Below, piece by piece: positions 52,201 through 62,427 of a DNA stretch of 64,000 nt; the stretch's first letter is position 1; each line of letters starts with the position of its first letter. The translations under genes and the position numbers were made by a program. Below the pieces are notes generated by a model, which was given only the letters and a program-made list of their open reading frames with translations, had not been told where the DNA came from and searched no databases. Source of the DNA: Congeria kusceri (Eukaryota > Mollusca > Bivalvia > Myida > Dreissenidae). Location: the NCBI GenBank assembly GCA_027627225.1, contig JAPFQT010000089.1:780838-844837 (forward strand). Reading direction: 5' to 3'.

Positions 52201-55200
52201 TCAAAATCAATAGTGGTCATCTGCTAGTCATGACTTACGTCCCGACCAAGGTCCATGAACCTAGGCCCAATCATTTACTACTTATTTATCACACAAGAAT
52301 TTTAAGCCTATAGTAACTGTGACCTTGAAAGTTGAATTCAAGACCTCAAAATCAGTAAGGGTTTTCTACTGACATTGGATAATGTCCCCACAAAGTTTTA
52401 TTAACCTAGGCCCTTTTGTTCTCTTGTTATTGATTAGACAAGGATTTCTAGTTGATAGTAACTATGACATTGACCTTTAATCTAGTGACCTCATCATCAC
52501 AAACCACCCTACCAATCTTCATGGACCTAAACCGAACTCTTCTCTGGTTATTAATCAGACAAGGTTTTCAGCTGACGGTCACTGTAACCTTAACCTTTGG
52601 CCTCAAAATCAATAAGGGTCATCCACTGGTCATGAACAACATCCCTATAAAGGTTAATGAACCTAGGCCTATCGTCTATCTGGTTACTGATCGTTCAAGG
52701 ATTTTGGGACTTACATATGTATGGACAACAGCAACACTAAGAACAGTGGGAGGCATAAAAATATTCAAAAATGTCTGAGGACTACTCGCCTCCTGGAACT
52801 CATAACAAGTAATTTAGAACTTTTTTCAAAGTAACTGTGACAAATGATACCTTTAACTTCTGCCTGTAAAAAGGAAATTCAAACATTACTGCATACAGAG
52901 CATTTGCACATGCAGAAACACACACACATAAGGATTTGTTATGATTCTACTTGTTAAGGCACTAGCATAACCACTTATTGATAGATAGCTATGTATCCTA
53001 GAGATATTTCTACCAGCACTTTTAATGCCAAGCAGGAAAAAATCCTCATATATACATGTAAGATTGGAACTAATTTATTAAATTGCTACCATAACTTATT
53101 GAAACTGCAATACCTTTTCCCATGGAAGCTCAGCCAAACCATAATCATAGGTTATTTCCTCTCCAACTTCAATATCCCTGCATAAAGAAAATGATAAAAC
53201 TTGTTTCATATTAGGGTTTGTTTTAACAAGAGCTGTCCACGGACGGCGCACTCGACTATTCAGTCACTCCACATATTCTATATCACCAATGGTTATTTAA
53301 GTATATGCATAAAAGCTACTTATACATGCAAAACTTTAATTCTTTCAGTCCAAAAAAGGGGCATTATTAGTAAATAAAATTTAACTCCACCAGTGGTAAT
53401 TGAAGTATATGCATAAAAGTGGCTTGCACACAAAACTTTAACCAAATATTTTAAGTCCAAAAAGGGGCATAATCAGTAATAAATTTAGTCAAGAGTTATC
53501 TATCTTGACCGTATAATGCCCCTGAACATTGTGGTAAAGTTTTAACTCAATATCATCAGTGGTTATTGAAGTATATACATAAAAGTTGGCTTGACACAAA
53601 ACTTTAACCAAATTTTCTGAGTCCAAAAAGGGGCATAATTTGCATAAAAATCCACCCAGAGTTAAGTAACTTAGTTATTCCAATAGTTTTAATGACTAGG
53701 AAGCCTCATGTAACGTTTCAATACAATATAAATGTAACGGTTTTTGAGAAATTCAGTACTTGCACGCAAAACTTTACCAAAAGTGTGGCGCCGACGCTTG
53801 GGTGAGTAGAATAGCTCTCCTTATTCTTCGAAAAGTCGAGCTAAAAACTGCAGACATGTCAATGCCTAAAACCTCATGATAAACGACCATAACTCACTCA
53901 TCCAAATGGAACAGAACTAGGTTAGGTGTCAAATGTTCCATGTTGGGGAGCGTTCTCTGGATCTGTCCAAAGACACCAAGTACTGGTTCTTCCCAGGAAA
54001 CGGACTCGAGAACGTCTCTATAAGCCTAAGGCTTTCGATGCAATCGAGCTAAAATAAATAAGTTTAAACTAAATGTTCATGTTAGGCCTTTAGTATCAAA
54101 GAAATCCAAGCAAGGAATGAAGAGAAGTGGAGATGACAAGATTTACAAGACCATCAAGCTGTTGATAAATACATACCTTGTGGCAAACAGTACAAGTTGT
54201 CCTTGAATCTCCTTCATCGATGCATTTCTTTCATTTTTGTTACCGTGGTTAACTAACCTTCCCAAGCGGCCTGATTCCCTGGAGGCATCAGTGCTAAAAT
54301 TAAGTTACAAAAACTGAATGAGAATCTAGTCACTGCAGATACACAAATAAAACTTACAAGACCTAATTGAGTAGTATATATACTACTCAAAGCTTGCTAA
54401 GCACCAGGATTTTGTATAGCGGTCATTTTTGCTGCTGGCTTTTCATGCTCCGGTTGTTGGCATTTTTTTAGAGCTTGCTGTATTGTCTTTATGGAGGTAG
54501 TTAATAATGCCCTTTGGTTACATCCACTCAACAATGACAACAGTTTGAAGTTGGTAAGGCGGGAAAAAGTAGAAACTTCAGTAGGAATTGAAATTTCTCA
54601 AACTTTTATTGAAGGGTCAAGTTTGAGAAATTTCAACACCAACTGAATTTTCGACTTTTCCCACCCAACCAACTTTAAACTGCTGTCATGGTTGATTGGA
54701 CGAATCCAAATGGCATAATAACCTAATTCCAGAAAGGCAATATAGTATCCATCAAAAAAATGTGACAACCTGAATGACGAAAGGCCGACAAGAAAAAAAT
54801 ACCGCTATACAAAAATCTGGTGCTTAGCAAACTTTGAGTATATATATATATATGAAGTTTTGTTAAAAAGACCTGCATTTGGATTACTAGTCTCGAGGAA
54901 TGGTTTGGATTGGATTTTGTATTTTACGCTGTTTTTTGACAACGAGGTCATATCACGACGTCCAGTTCACCTAACCAGCGCTCTTGGGTTCACCAGTACT
55001 AGCCGTCTATCTCCGCAAGCAACTGAGTGCTCCCTCACATGAGTCAGCTGTGAGGGACAACTAAACACTAGACTTTGACGCAATGCCTAGGTTCAATTAT
55101 CAAGGAGAAAGTTTGCCGCTCCTGGTGGGCTCGAACCCCTGATCCTTGCATTCGGAGTCCCACGCTCTAACTCGAAGAATGAATCCTGCAGTTTTAGACA

Positions 55201-58200
55201 TGTAACAAATGCGTGAAAACATAGTCGGAGAACACACTAGTTAATCAGCTTACCCACCTTTAAGAGTAACAGAGCTCGGTAAACATTTTTTTCACCGCTA
55301 ACCACAAAGCAGTCAACCAACATCAATATAATTACTAGCCCAAGAGTACTCTAAACGTTTCCAGGGTGTAACCAGGGTATAACTCTTCTGAATAAATAAC
55401 TAGCGTTATTTTAAATTATGCGTCTCATTACACATTAAATGCCTGTGTCAGTAATATTAGTAGTTATAAAAGTCATAAAATTTAGCTCTCTGAAGCCACT
55501 TACCATAATTTCTTTCCTCCAGAGGTAAAGAAGAAACGAAACCCTGTTGGAATACATTCCCGCCTCTCCCCTTCGGCTGCAGAAATTGTTTCTCCTGCAT
55601 AGTGCAGGAGAAATGCCCCAGCACTCCTCCACTGGGTTGTAACAATTCCCCTTCCTAAAGAGACAGATGTAAATTTCAAAGTACCTGTACTTCAAATCAT
55701 GCCAAATATATGATTTAATTACACATTTCCAACATGCTCAAAAGGTGAAGTATCAGGGTGCCGTTTCACGGACACATTTACGCTAGCGTAAGTAGAGACA
55801 TGCGAGAACTGCCTGACTGGTCATCCACCATAATACAAAATAAAACCTTTGTTGAATTAAATGTAAATGTAAATTGCTGTATATAAAAAATCAAACCTTA
55901 GAAACAAATCATTATTAACCCATACTGGTAAATGAAAGTCATTTTCTTGGTTTAGGCAATAGGTAACAGACCTGTCCAAGTGAGCAAAATGTAAAGAGGA
56001 CAGTAGTAATTCCAAGTGAGGTGCCCAAATAGTAAGAAAGTGATGACTAAGCTAGCAATTAACTTACCCATTAAACCATGTATCCAAACTTTTGAAAAAA
56101 AATGTTTTTCTCTTCTAATAGAGATACACAGAGTTCCCAGACAGAAAAACTATGGAACACAAGGAGATATCCATTGCAGTACAGAAGCACATCACAGTTA
56201 GACCTTTCAAATGATGTTAAAGATCCAAGTAAAGTGTTAACATCTTTTGTCAGTAAAAATATTGATGGCAGATTATCCATTTCTAAGCACATGTCTGACT
56301 ACATCTAAATATAGGTACGGTGACATCACATCCTGTGCAAATGTCATCATAACTTTTTACCAATCTGATTTTTGTTTACAAGTTCTACTCAGGCTCTATT
56401 TGTTTAAATTATTTCTTTAGATAGATTTCAGATCTTTCAGGGATTTTTTTCAAGATTTTTGGACAATGACCCATACTCATGGATAATCAGTTACACATGC
56501 TTATACAGCATCATAGCCACGCTGAGGCACACCGAGGCACCAGCTGCCTCAGTTAAAATTAGCAGACCAAAAACAGTTATAAAATACTTGAAAGTTAGAT
56601 ATCATATAGTGTCAGAATAATGTCAGTTGTCCCATAGTCACAGAATTTGAGGCACTTATGACTATTTTCGCACCATATAATTCCTGACATAATACCAAAT
56701 TTATTACGGTTCCATAAATTGTTTATGTTTTTCGAGGTCACAATATTAAACAAAGCCGCTTTAAGCATAGTGTTTTACACTTCTTCTATGCATATGGTAA
56801 AATTATAACTTTATTGTTACTAAACTACTATGTATAACTTCAATACTTCGGGTTAATTTGTTTTAAAGCATGATTTAAGTGCCTTCCAAAACGCAACAGA
56901 GACGTACTAGGTAAAAAAAAACCCGAAAAAAATGATGTCTGTGGACAGCGCTAAACTATTCGGATCCTTGTCACAGACAAACTCTACATGTATGTATGAC
57001 CAAGTTTCATTGAAAGTTAGAATCACAAAAATTAAAAGTAAGATATAAAGTAGCACACATATTTTTAAGTATATTTTAAACAAAATCTTCTTTTAAATTA
57101 TAGCCAACTGCCAGAATTTGAACTAAAAATTTCCTAGTCATCCAGGACATAACTTGTATCTAGGCCATACAGAGTTTCCTAACCTCATAGTGCACTGGCC
57201 CTGAACACTAGTGTGCAACTTGTATAAAGTAAAAGGATTGAACAGCTTTCGAGATACTGCAACCTGCATCAAAATTTTAACTTAAAATTTGCTGAAGAAC
57301 TTAAAACATCAAATTCTAACTCAGGGGACATTAATTTATGTCTAGGGCCATACAGAGTTAGGTAACCTAACTGTGACAGTCACAACACTTGTGTGATGTG
57401 TCAAATCAATTGATTTATGTTTTTTTAGATACAGCAACTTGCCACAAAACTTTATCTTCCCATTTCTATGTCAGTCAGAGGACATACTAGTAACATATAC
57501 CAAGGGCCATACAAAGTTACAGGACGTGTTACATCCATGTATTTGTTTATAAATTCTGGAAGTCTGTAACTTGACCTTGAACAGTTTTAAAGTTATTTCC
57601 ATTTTCCACAAACTTTTTTGTGTACGAAGGGCAATAATTCTGCAAGTATGTTTGCCAGTGTTGTAGGACATGTCACAGGCAAGTATTTTTGAATCAGAAG
57701 CAGATTCTGAAAATTTGAGACTTGTATCTCAGAAAGTCTTTAAATTATATCCATTTTATGAAAACTTCATCCAAACTTCTATGTTTAATAAAGAGCAACA
57801 ATTCTGAAGTATGTTTACAAGAATTATGGGGACTTGTAACAGGCAACTATTTTGTAATCATAAGCAAGTCCTAAAAGTCAGAGGCAATTAAAGGGGCCAT
57901 ACCTTTTGTGCAACAGAAATATACATTAACAAGCATTATGGTAAAATTGTTATAAACTATTTGAAATGAGTACACAAACATTCTTTTAAATTTTAAACTT
58001 GTTAAAATCCACATAATAGATGTAGAACGGCATGCCAAATTACTATACGTAAATTATAAAATCTTTTTTGACTGTCATAGTCAAAAAAGATTTTATCAAC
58101 TATTACATTTGGCAAACAAATGCCTCTGAACATAAATGCTATTTTGTTATTCTGCAATATTTTCTGAGTAGGTTGAATTGTGCTTTGTAATTAAAACGTC

Positions 58201-61200
58201 TGAGATTTATAATTGTATCACTTTTGAACAGTTTAAGTTATTTCTATTTTATAACAAGAGCTGTCGGAGAACAGCGTGCTTGACTTTTCTTGTGCTTGTC
58301 AGACTTGCTAGCTTTATTTCTAAACCAATCTGTCCCGATAATATTGTCGCCAATTAACCAGTAAAAAGTTAATTCAGTTCTCAAGTTACTAAATGGAAAG
58401 CATTTTTTTTAATTTTCAAAACAGTGACCTAGATCTTGACCCCACCAATCATATATGTAATGTAATGAAATGTCTCACTATATCATATCAATTCACTGAG
58501 TTTCATTAAAATATTTCAATTTGTTCCAGAGTTATTAAGCAGAAACTGTTTTAGAACTAAACAGTGACCTTGACCCCACCCAACCCACTCCAAATGCAGT
58601 CCCAAGTAAAATATTGCTTTAGGGTATCTATATATGAAAAAATCATTCTTGAGTAAGAGAATGGAAATCTATTCTGTGGGAATGTAAAATGTCTAAGTGT
58701 AAAAAGGCCCCAAATTTTGACATATTTTAAACAAGAGTTATCAAAGTTGGCCTATGAATTTATTTTAATATCAGAAATAAGTGTTTAAGTTTGAATGAAA
58801 ACTATTTTGTCATTCCTGAGAAACAAGCAGACTGAAAAACTTCAACCTTCAAAAATAGCTGGCATATAAAAGTCTAAGTAATAAAAAGGCCAATAACTTT
58901 ACAAAATTAAAACACAAGTTACCTAACATGACAAATGAGTTTATTTTCATATGGGGGATAAATGTGTCAAGTTTAAATAAAATGCCTCAAGCCATTCCTG
59001 CCACACTAGCTTACGGAAATTTTAACCTAACCAAATAGCATTCAAGGTAATTTTCTAAGTGTAAACTTTCCCTATGGGTTCATTTTAATTTAGGGAACTA
59101 ATGTTTCATGTTTGAATAAAATCCCACAAGCCATTCCTGAGATACTAGCTTACCAAAAAACTTTAACCTGCCAAAATAGCTTGCACTATTACTATTAGTT
59201 TCCAAGTTAAAAAAGGCCCCTAATTTTGACAAATTTCAAATTAAAGTTACCAAACTTGGCCTATGTGGTCATTTCAATATAAGCAACTAATGTTTCAAGT
59301 TTGAATAAAATCCCACAAGCCATTCCTGAGATACTAGCTTACTGAAAAACTTTAACCTGCCAAAATAGCATGCAATGTAAATTTTATAAGTGTAAAAAGG
59401 CCTATAATTATGACAAATTTCAACCTAGAGTTACCAAATTTGGCCTATGGGTTCATTTTAATATGGGAAACAAATGCTTGAAGTTTGAAAGGAATCCCTC
59501 AAGCCATTCCTGAGAAACGAGCTTACCGAAAAACTTAAACCAAGGCGGACGCCGACGCGAGTAGAATAGCTTGCCTTTTCTTCGAAAAGTAGACCTAAAA
59601 ACTATACCCAATGCAAATAGCGAAGTTAATTGTATGCTCCGATCATGGGTGTATTAAAATTTACCTTTCCCTGGAAAACACTTGATTTCAAACCCTGGTG
59701 GGTCATCATCCTTATGCAGCCATTGTTCAGCTTCGCTTACTGGCTTTACTCTTTTAGCACGACCTGAAATGCAAATCTTGATCAAGCAGTCTGCTTAAAC
59801 ACACTTTGAAGCTTGCAGGCCTTTTTCTGAACATTTATAGGAGGGACCCTAGAAAAAGTTCAAAATATGCATGCCATTATACAAAGTGGCAGGGATACTA
59901 ACTGATAATTGTAGAACAACTTATGAATCCCAATGGACTCACGCGTTTTAAAACTATGCGTCCCAGAGAATTTGTATGAGTCCCGTGGAATAAAAAATGA
60001 CTAGTTCTAGAACAATTTAATCAAGTAAAATGCCATAGAACCATACTTTATAGAAATAATAAGGGAATAAGGTACATAAAATGACAAAACTATAAGCCTA
60101 AAATTAACACTATGGCATTAATTGTTCAGCATCTAGCACTTGTCATATTAAGAATTATAACAAACACTGTCGCTTTTGACATACATGTCGCTCACAAAAA
60201 ACATGCAAATCTAGCACGTGCGCGTTTCCCATGGTAACGTTCCATGTCAATATATGGAACATGTTAACTTTTATGTAGTCAGTCGAAATGTCAAAGATCT
60301 ATATTTTCATCTTCTTTTGTCTGTACACTATTTAATTTATCTATTTCAACCTTCTATCTATATAATTATCAAAGCAGACGTTAGGAACACCCTGTCAATA
60401 AGGGAATTTTCATTTAAATGTTGTCTTTTTCCTAAAGTAAAGCAGATCATATATGATTTTAATCTAGTCTACAGTTTAAAACTATATAGTATAGCCAGCA
60501 TATTTTTTACCTTATATAGCAGTCGCCGCTTAATGTGTCTTCCCCTCCCATGGTTTTTTCTCGGGTTTAGGGGAAAAGGCCTGGCCTTTAATTTTGGGGA
60601 AAATTACACGATAAAAAGTCCAGAAAGGGAAAGAAATTGCAAGTGTAGCTTTGAATTTCGGGGAAAGGTGCATTTCATAAGGCCCCTTTGATATAAGGAA
60701 AAAAATCCCTGCCTCAAGAATTTTTTCCCTTCCTTGAAAAAAATCCCCTCCTGTATTTACAAAATTTTTAACATTAGATCGGCTGTTTGTTTGATTTTTA
60801 TAATTTTACGACATTAAACGTGTATAAACCCGGTTTATTATCCATACAAAAATGAAATCGGGCGTGCTGGGCAAAAGGAACGATTTACAGCATAACAAAC
60901 AAATGTATCACAATTGGAAACACTACACCGGTAAAATTCAAAAACCTATATTGTACTATGGGTCTAAAATTTGAGATTTACATGATTCTTATGACTATTG
61001 AAAAAGCGGAAGTATAAGGTTTATAAGGTCTTAACAACTAATAGTAACTTTGTATATGGAGAAATTGGAAGAACAAATCTATGAACAGTAGAACTCTAAA
61101 ATTTAGACTAAATGCAATCAGATACTGGTTCAAAGTGTATTCTTTCACATCATGTATTTTTGTACATTGTAAAAAAAATTCTCAATGTATGATTTAGGTA

Positions 61201-62427
61201 TATATTCTGTATTTGAAATAGACCATACTTGTCCCACAGATGTCAAGGCAGAGGAAATTCGTGGAAGAATTTCATACATGGAGGGAGAGTATCTTCCACG
61301 AATTTCCTTCTGCCTTGACATCTGTGGGATGTCGTGCAGACCACAGTGGGTAATTTTACGTTGGGCGCCAATGTAACCCAACTGAAAAAAACCCAAGCCA
61401 CAATGGGAATTGAACCCGGAACCTCCCGGTTCATAGGCAAACGCTCTACCGCGTCGCTATAAAAGCTAGCTCTTATAGCAAGGCAGTATAAGTGTCCTTT
61501 ATACATCACCCTACTACAAATGCTTTACATTTAATGTAAAGTTACAGTAATATTTGGCAAAATACAATGTTTTTGATGACGTAAAACAAGTGTTTTATTA
61601 TATTTTCCCCTAATAAGTGATTGTCGTGCGAAAATATCCCCTCCTCAAAGGCCCCAGGCCCCTTCCCCTAATGGTGAAAAAAAAACACTGATAGCTCCTA
61701 GTCACGTAATTGATGTGCAACTTGGTTTTTATTAGCATTCTTGGTCAAAATCGGGAGAGTCTGGCTGCTGCCTCAATCTGATTGGTTGAAGTGATAAACA
61801 AGTTGCCATAATTGTAAGAAATTTCTACATACATGAAGAAGATTAATACACAAGTTTAAATCGGAAATAAAAACTTATATTGGGTAATTTTCTGCACTTT
61901 TACAGCAGATTTAGTGTTGTTTATGTAAAGTATGTTGATTAATAACTCTATTCTAGCAAATTATAAGAATTTATGAAATTTTTAATTTTCAAGTTTCCAC
62001 CGCATAAATAGTCTTTCGCGGATTAGACGTTGCAGCGAATTTAGCCCCATATAAAAAGTAGCTCTAAATTCATTGCACGTGTGATTTAGTAGACTAATAG
62101 TGTCTATAGACTTTTGTTTATTGTTTGTTTATTTGGGTTTAATGGCACTTAAACACAGGAAAGGTTATATCGTGTCGTATGCTAAATATGAAGTCTTAGA
62201 TTTTAGAATACAAGTTAATCTCTTTTAAGAACCGGGTATTGAATTATGATGTTCAATGGAACTGTTGTAAAGAGCTCTTTCAAGGTATTTAATGTATTTA
62301 CTAGGAAACTATAGACTACTGACTCACCTAAAACTTTGACTTCTTTAACTTTTGGATTCTGTTTTGCAGTAATGTAAACTCTTTCCATCTTAATATTAGA
62401 GGATCTGTAGCTAATTTTTGCTCCCAT
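37294..62427 (-). CDS. SET-domain, repeat-linker, zinc-finger, tyrosine-recombinase-like fusion protein, 21 exons
   Basis: Unnamed gene, 1688 codons as traced. Exons: 62427-62328, 59763-59665, 55654-55504, 54293-54177, 53177-53114, 52863-52851, 51400-49492, 49179-49094, 47479-47343, 47006-46952, 45637-45581, 45135-44069, 43414-43176, 42607-42463, 41393-41271, 41022-40827, 39737-39675, 39034-38969, 38678-38607, 38317-38246, 37529-37294. All junctions keep frame. Domains: SET (about 67-177), 13-residue repeats (183-815), C2H2 and C2HC fingers (950-968 and about 70 residues later), recombinase-like domain (1286-1520), acidic/KAPPSKK (1521-1610), basic SANT-like tail. Known of the families: SET domains methylate lysines, tyrosine recombinases cut and rejoin DNA. 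The joined function is unknown. Weakest points are the first exon, the repeat-exon donor (49492 or 49513) and whether one transcript spans the 13-nt exon. Confidence 0.75.
38200..39280 (-). repeat. Tandem triplication of an exon, about 362-bp period
   Basis: Exons 39034-38969, 38678-38607 and 38317-38246 are near copies (DLQ..D..DVP.KAPPSKK.MVQ), each starting and ending in phase 1, so copy number can change without shifting the frame. Their introns are also near copies (GCCAGCAAGAGAAAATG, GAAGGTCAAGGTCAAAGTAC). The 5' copy is 6 nt shorter. Confidence 0.85.
40827..43414 (-). other. Tyrosine-recombinase-like domain exons
   Basis: Exon 43414-43176 has LAEVTVARVILFNKRRASEG (box I Arg, about residue 1326). 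Exon 42607-42463 has VGKQYKRVPVLLTKTMVAAI (the beta-hairpin Lys region). Exon 41393-41271 has ITSTKLRKYLATVSQ (box II Arg about 1446). Exon 41022-40827 has ELARHMGHELSVHRRFYR (His 1472, candidate nucleophile Tyr 1481). The pattern R, K, xxxR, H, Y fits tyrosine recombinases of Crypton type. The usual first His of HxxR is Thr. Confidence 0.65.
43535..43753 (+). mobile_element. Family B element, 5'-truncated
   Basis: GACCTAGTTTTTTGAACCAA, CAAATTTCATGAAGATCTGA and tail AGAGCTCACATTGAGCACTT then CATGCTCAGGTAAGCTAA, hairpin-capable. Confidence 0.65.
44069..45135 (-). other. Zinc-finger exon of the fusion gene
   Basis: 355 codons. CFFCEKSVSKMARHLEKAH is a C2H2 finger and CPYCLTFFVKGELWRHVKTC a C2HC finger. 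Then follow RFHMDDVSRAVKNDKLLLLF, KLRILGRVKIELRSLTG, FITPSKFDICLKAVGNMSG and PSLALKAGQLLKKIAVLKRG, the conserved order I recall in uncharacterised fish and invertebrate proteins that continue into a recombinase-like domain. It ends LLKYV|GTGAGT. An ATG at 45262 opens the same frame in the intron but is probably not the start, because the upstream exon joins in phase. Confidence 0.8.
45640..46950. other. Intron without recognised content
   Basis: Intron of the fusion gene. Several short frames exist, none with a domain or splice support. An AAATTCGTGGGTAAAAATG-like motif recurs imperfectly near 46718-46790 and 46850-46890. Confidence 0.45.
47823..48763. repeat. 100-bp tandem array, about nine copies
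   Basis: Highly uniform units starting CATTCAGAGTCACCAAGATT, with TGCATGAGAGCATCACTTAT, TGAATGAATACAAAGATTAT and TCACAAACTGTAGTTATTCA. The period is 100 bp (47925, 48025, 48125 and so on). It lies in the intron between 49094 and 47479. Low divergence suggests recent expansion. Confidence 0.95.
49492..51400 (-). repeat. Coding minisatellite exon: 39-bp units encoding 13-residue repeats
   Basis: About 47 units of a 39-bp repeat, read as variants of EVQKGGQDPAEEM, with stretches of EAQIGEDxSAKEI. The open frame runs from the acceptor at 51401 without a stop for about 635 codons. Composition is rich in E, Q, K, G and A with no aromatic residues, so it is probably an extended or coiled-coil linker. 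Plus-strand frames (up to 193 codons) are shadows. The donor is ambiguous: phase 2 is required, given by TT|GTGTGA (exon end 49492) or AA|GTGCAA (49513). Confidence 0.85.
52110..52790 (+). repeat. Degenerate tandem repeats with CATGAACCTAGGCC
   Basis: About five units near 125 bp: TCAAAATCAATANGGGTCAT, CTGGTCATGA, CCATGAACCTAGGCC, TATTNATCAGACAAGGATTT, GATAGTAACTGTGACCTTGA. The last unit ends GGAGGCATAAAAAT, like the element tails elsewhere. A 108-codon frame here is not a gene. Confidence 0.7.
52851..52863 (-). other. Candidate 13-nt micro-exon
   Basis: TTTTTACAG precedes GCAGAAGTTAAAG, followed by GTATCA. It starts in phase 0 (after LPWEK) and ends in phase 1, exactly what is needed to join the SET exons to the repeat exon (AEVK, then Ala). 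Without it the two parts do not join in frame. Confidence 0.55.
53227..53850 (+). mobile_element. Family A element
   Basis: Head AACAAGAGCTGTCCACGGAC then GGCGCACTCGACTATTC; tail CTTCGAAAAGTCGAGCTAAA. The core has units with AAGTCCAAAAAGGGGCATAA, GTGGTTATTGAAGTATATGC and CACAAAACTTTAACCAAA. Confidence 0.75.
54380..54853. mobile_element. Foldback element of about 470 bp in the SET intron
   Basis: ACTACTCAAAGCTTGCTAAG, CACCAGGATTTTGTATAGCG at the left mirrors CGCTATACAAAAATCTGGTG, CTTAGCAAACTTTGAGTA at the right. Inner parts also pair (AAGTTGGTAAGGCGGGAAAA with TTTTCCCACCCAACCAACTT; TTGAAATTTCTCAAACTT with AAGTTTGAGAAATTTCAA). TA-rich flanks on both sides suggest TA insertion. Confidence 0.8.
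54900..55195 (-). mobile_element. Degraded tRNA-derived SINE
   Basis: TTTTACGCTGTTTTTTGACA and GTCCAGTTCACCTAACCAGC parallel the SINE body at 29575. The tRNA-like end is GGTGGGCTCGAACCCCTGAT and GAGTCCCACGCTCTAAC at 55125-55175. Confidence 0.6.
55655..58055. repeat. Intron with diverged repeat units
   Basis: From about 56930 the intron holds diverged units of about 130 to 200 bp with GGGCCATACAGAGTTA, TGCAACTTGT and TTTTAAAGTTATTTCCATTT; before that I see only AT-rich sequence. Confidence 0.45.
58056..58096. repeat. Perfect 18-bp inverted repeat, 5-nt loop
   Basis: ATAAAATCTTTTTTGACT at 58056-58073, loop GTCAT, then the exact complement at 58079-58096. Confidence 0.9.
58253..59600 (+). mobile_element. 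Longest family A element, about 1.35 kb
   Basis: Head AACAAGAGCTGTCGGAGAAC then AGCGTGCTTGACTTTTC; tail TTTTCTTCGAAAAGTAGACC then TAAAAA. The core contains the GTGACCTTGACCCCACC units first and then about five units with AAGCCATTCCTGAGANACTA, AACTTTAACCTGCCAAAATA and AAAAAGGCCNATAATTTTGA. Confidence 0.8.
59880..60540. other. Intron sequence without supported feature
   Basis: AT-rich. A 157-codon plus-strand frame (60218-60691) runs into the family D element and shows no domain. Confidence 0.5.
60551..60712. mobile_element. Family D element, second copy
   Basis: GGTTTTTTCTCGGGTTTAGG, GGAAAAGGCCTGGCCTTTAA and the end ATATAAGGAAAAAAATCCCT match the copy at 36421-36612 throughout. Confidence 0.65.
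61232..61329. repeat. Near-perfect 37-bp inverted repeat
   Basis: TCCCACAGATGTCAAGGCAG onward (61232-61268) is complementary to 61292-61329 with a single one-base bulge; the 23-base loop contains CATGGAGGGAGAG. It directly precedes the tRNA-like SINE end. Confidence 0.9.
61344..61470 (-). mobile_element. tRNA-like SINE end
   Basis: The minus strand reads GCGACGCGGTAGAGCG (A-box side) and GGTTCCGGGTTCAATTCCCA (B box), then the body with CAGTTGGGTTACATTGGCGC. It is a different family from the SINE at 29536. Confidence 0.65.
61625..61692. mobile_element. Family D fragment
   Basis: CCCCAGGCCCCTTCCCCTAA then GGTGAAAAAAAAACACTG matches the family D end in the opposite orientation. Confidence 0.5.
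62115..62165. repeat. SINE body fragment
   Basis: TTTGGGTTTAATGGCACTTA then AACACAGGAAAGGTTATATC resembles the conserved body of molluscan SINEs; both ends are missing. Confidence 0.4.

Larger units (their letters stand above)
53114..59763 (-). other. SET domain exons of the fusion gene
   Basis: Exon 59763-59665 encodes SEAEQWLHKDDDPPGFEIKC then FPGK. Exon 55654-55504 gives GRGIVTTQWRSAGAFLLHYA then GETIS, and FRFFFTSGGKKL. Exon 54293-54177 gives CTDASRESGRLGRLVNHG and LVLFATR. Exon 53177-53114 gives DIEVGEEITYDYG and LPWEK. These are the SET motifs GRG, YxGE, RLxNH and YDYG, and closest in memory are KMT5A/set-1-like proteins. The usual NHS/NHC is NHG here, and the post-SET cysteines are absent. 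Confidence 0.85.

Noticed and set aside
52452..52778. 108-codon plus-strand frame
   Set aside because: Lies wholly in a degenerate tandem repeat and has no recognisable domain.
60218..60691. 157-codon plus-strand frame
   Set aside because: No domain, AT-driven composition, and it runs into a family D mobile element.
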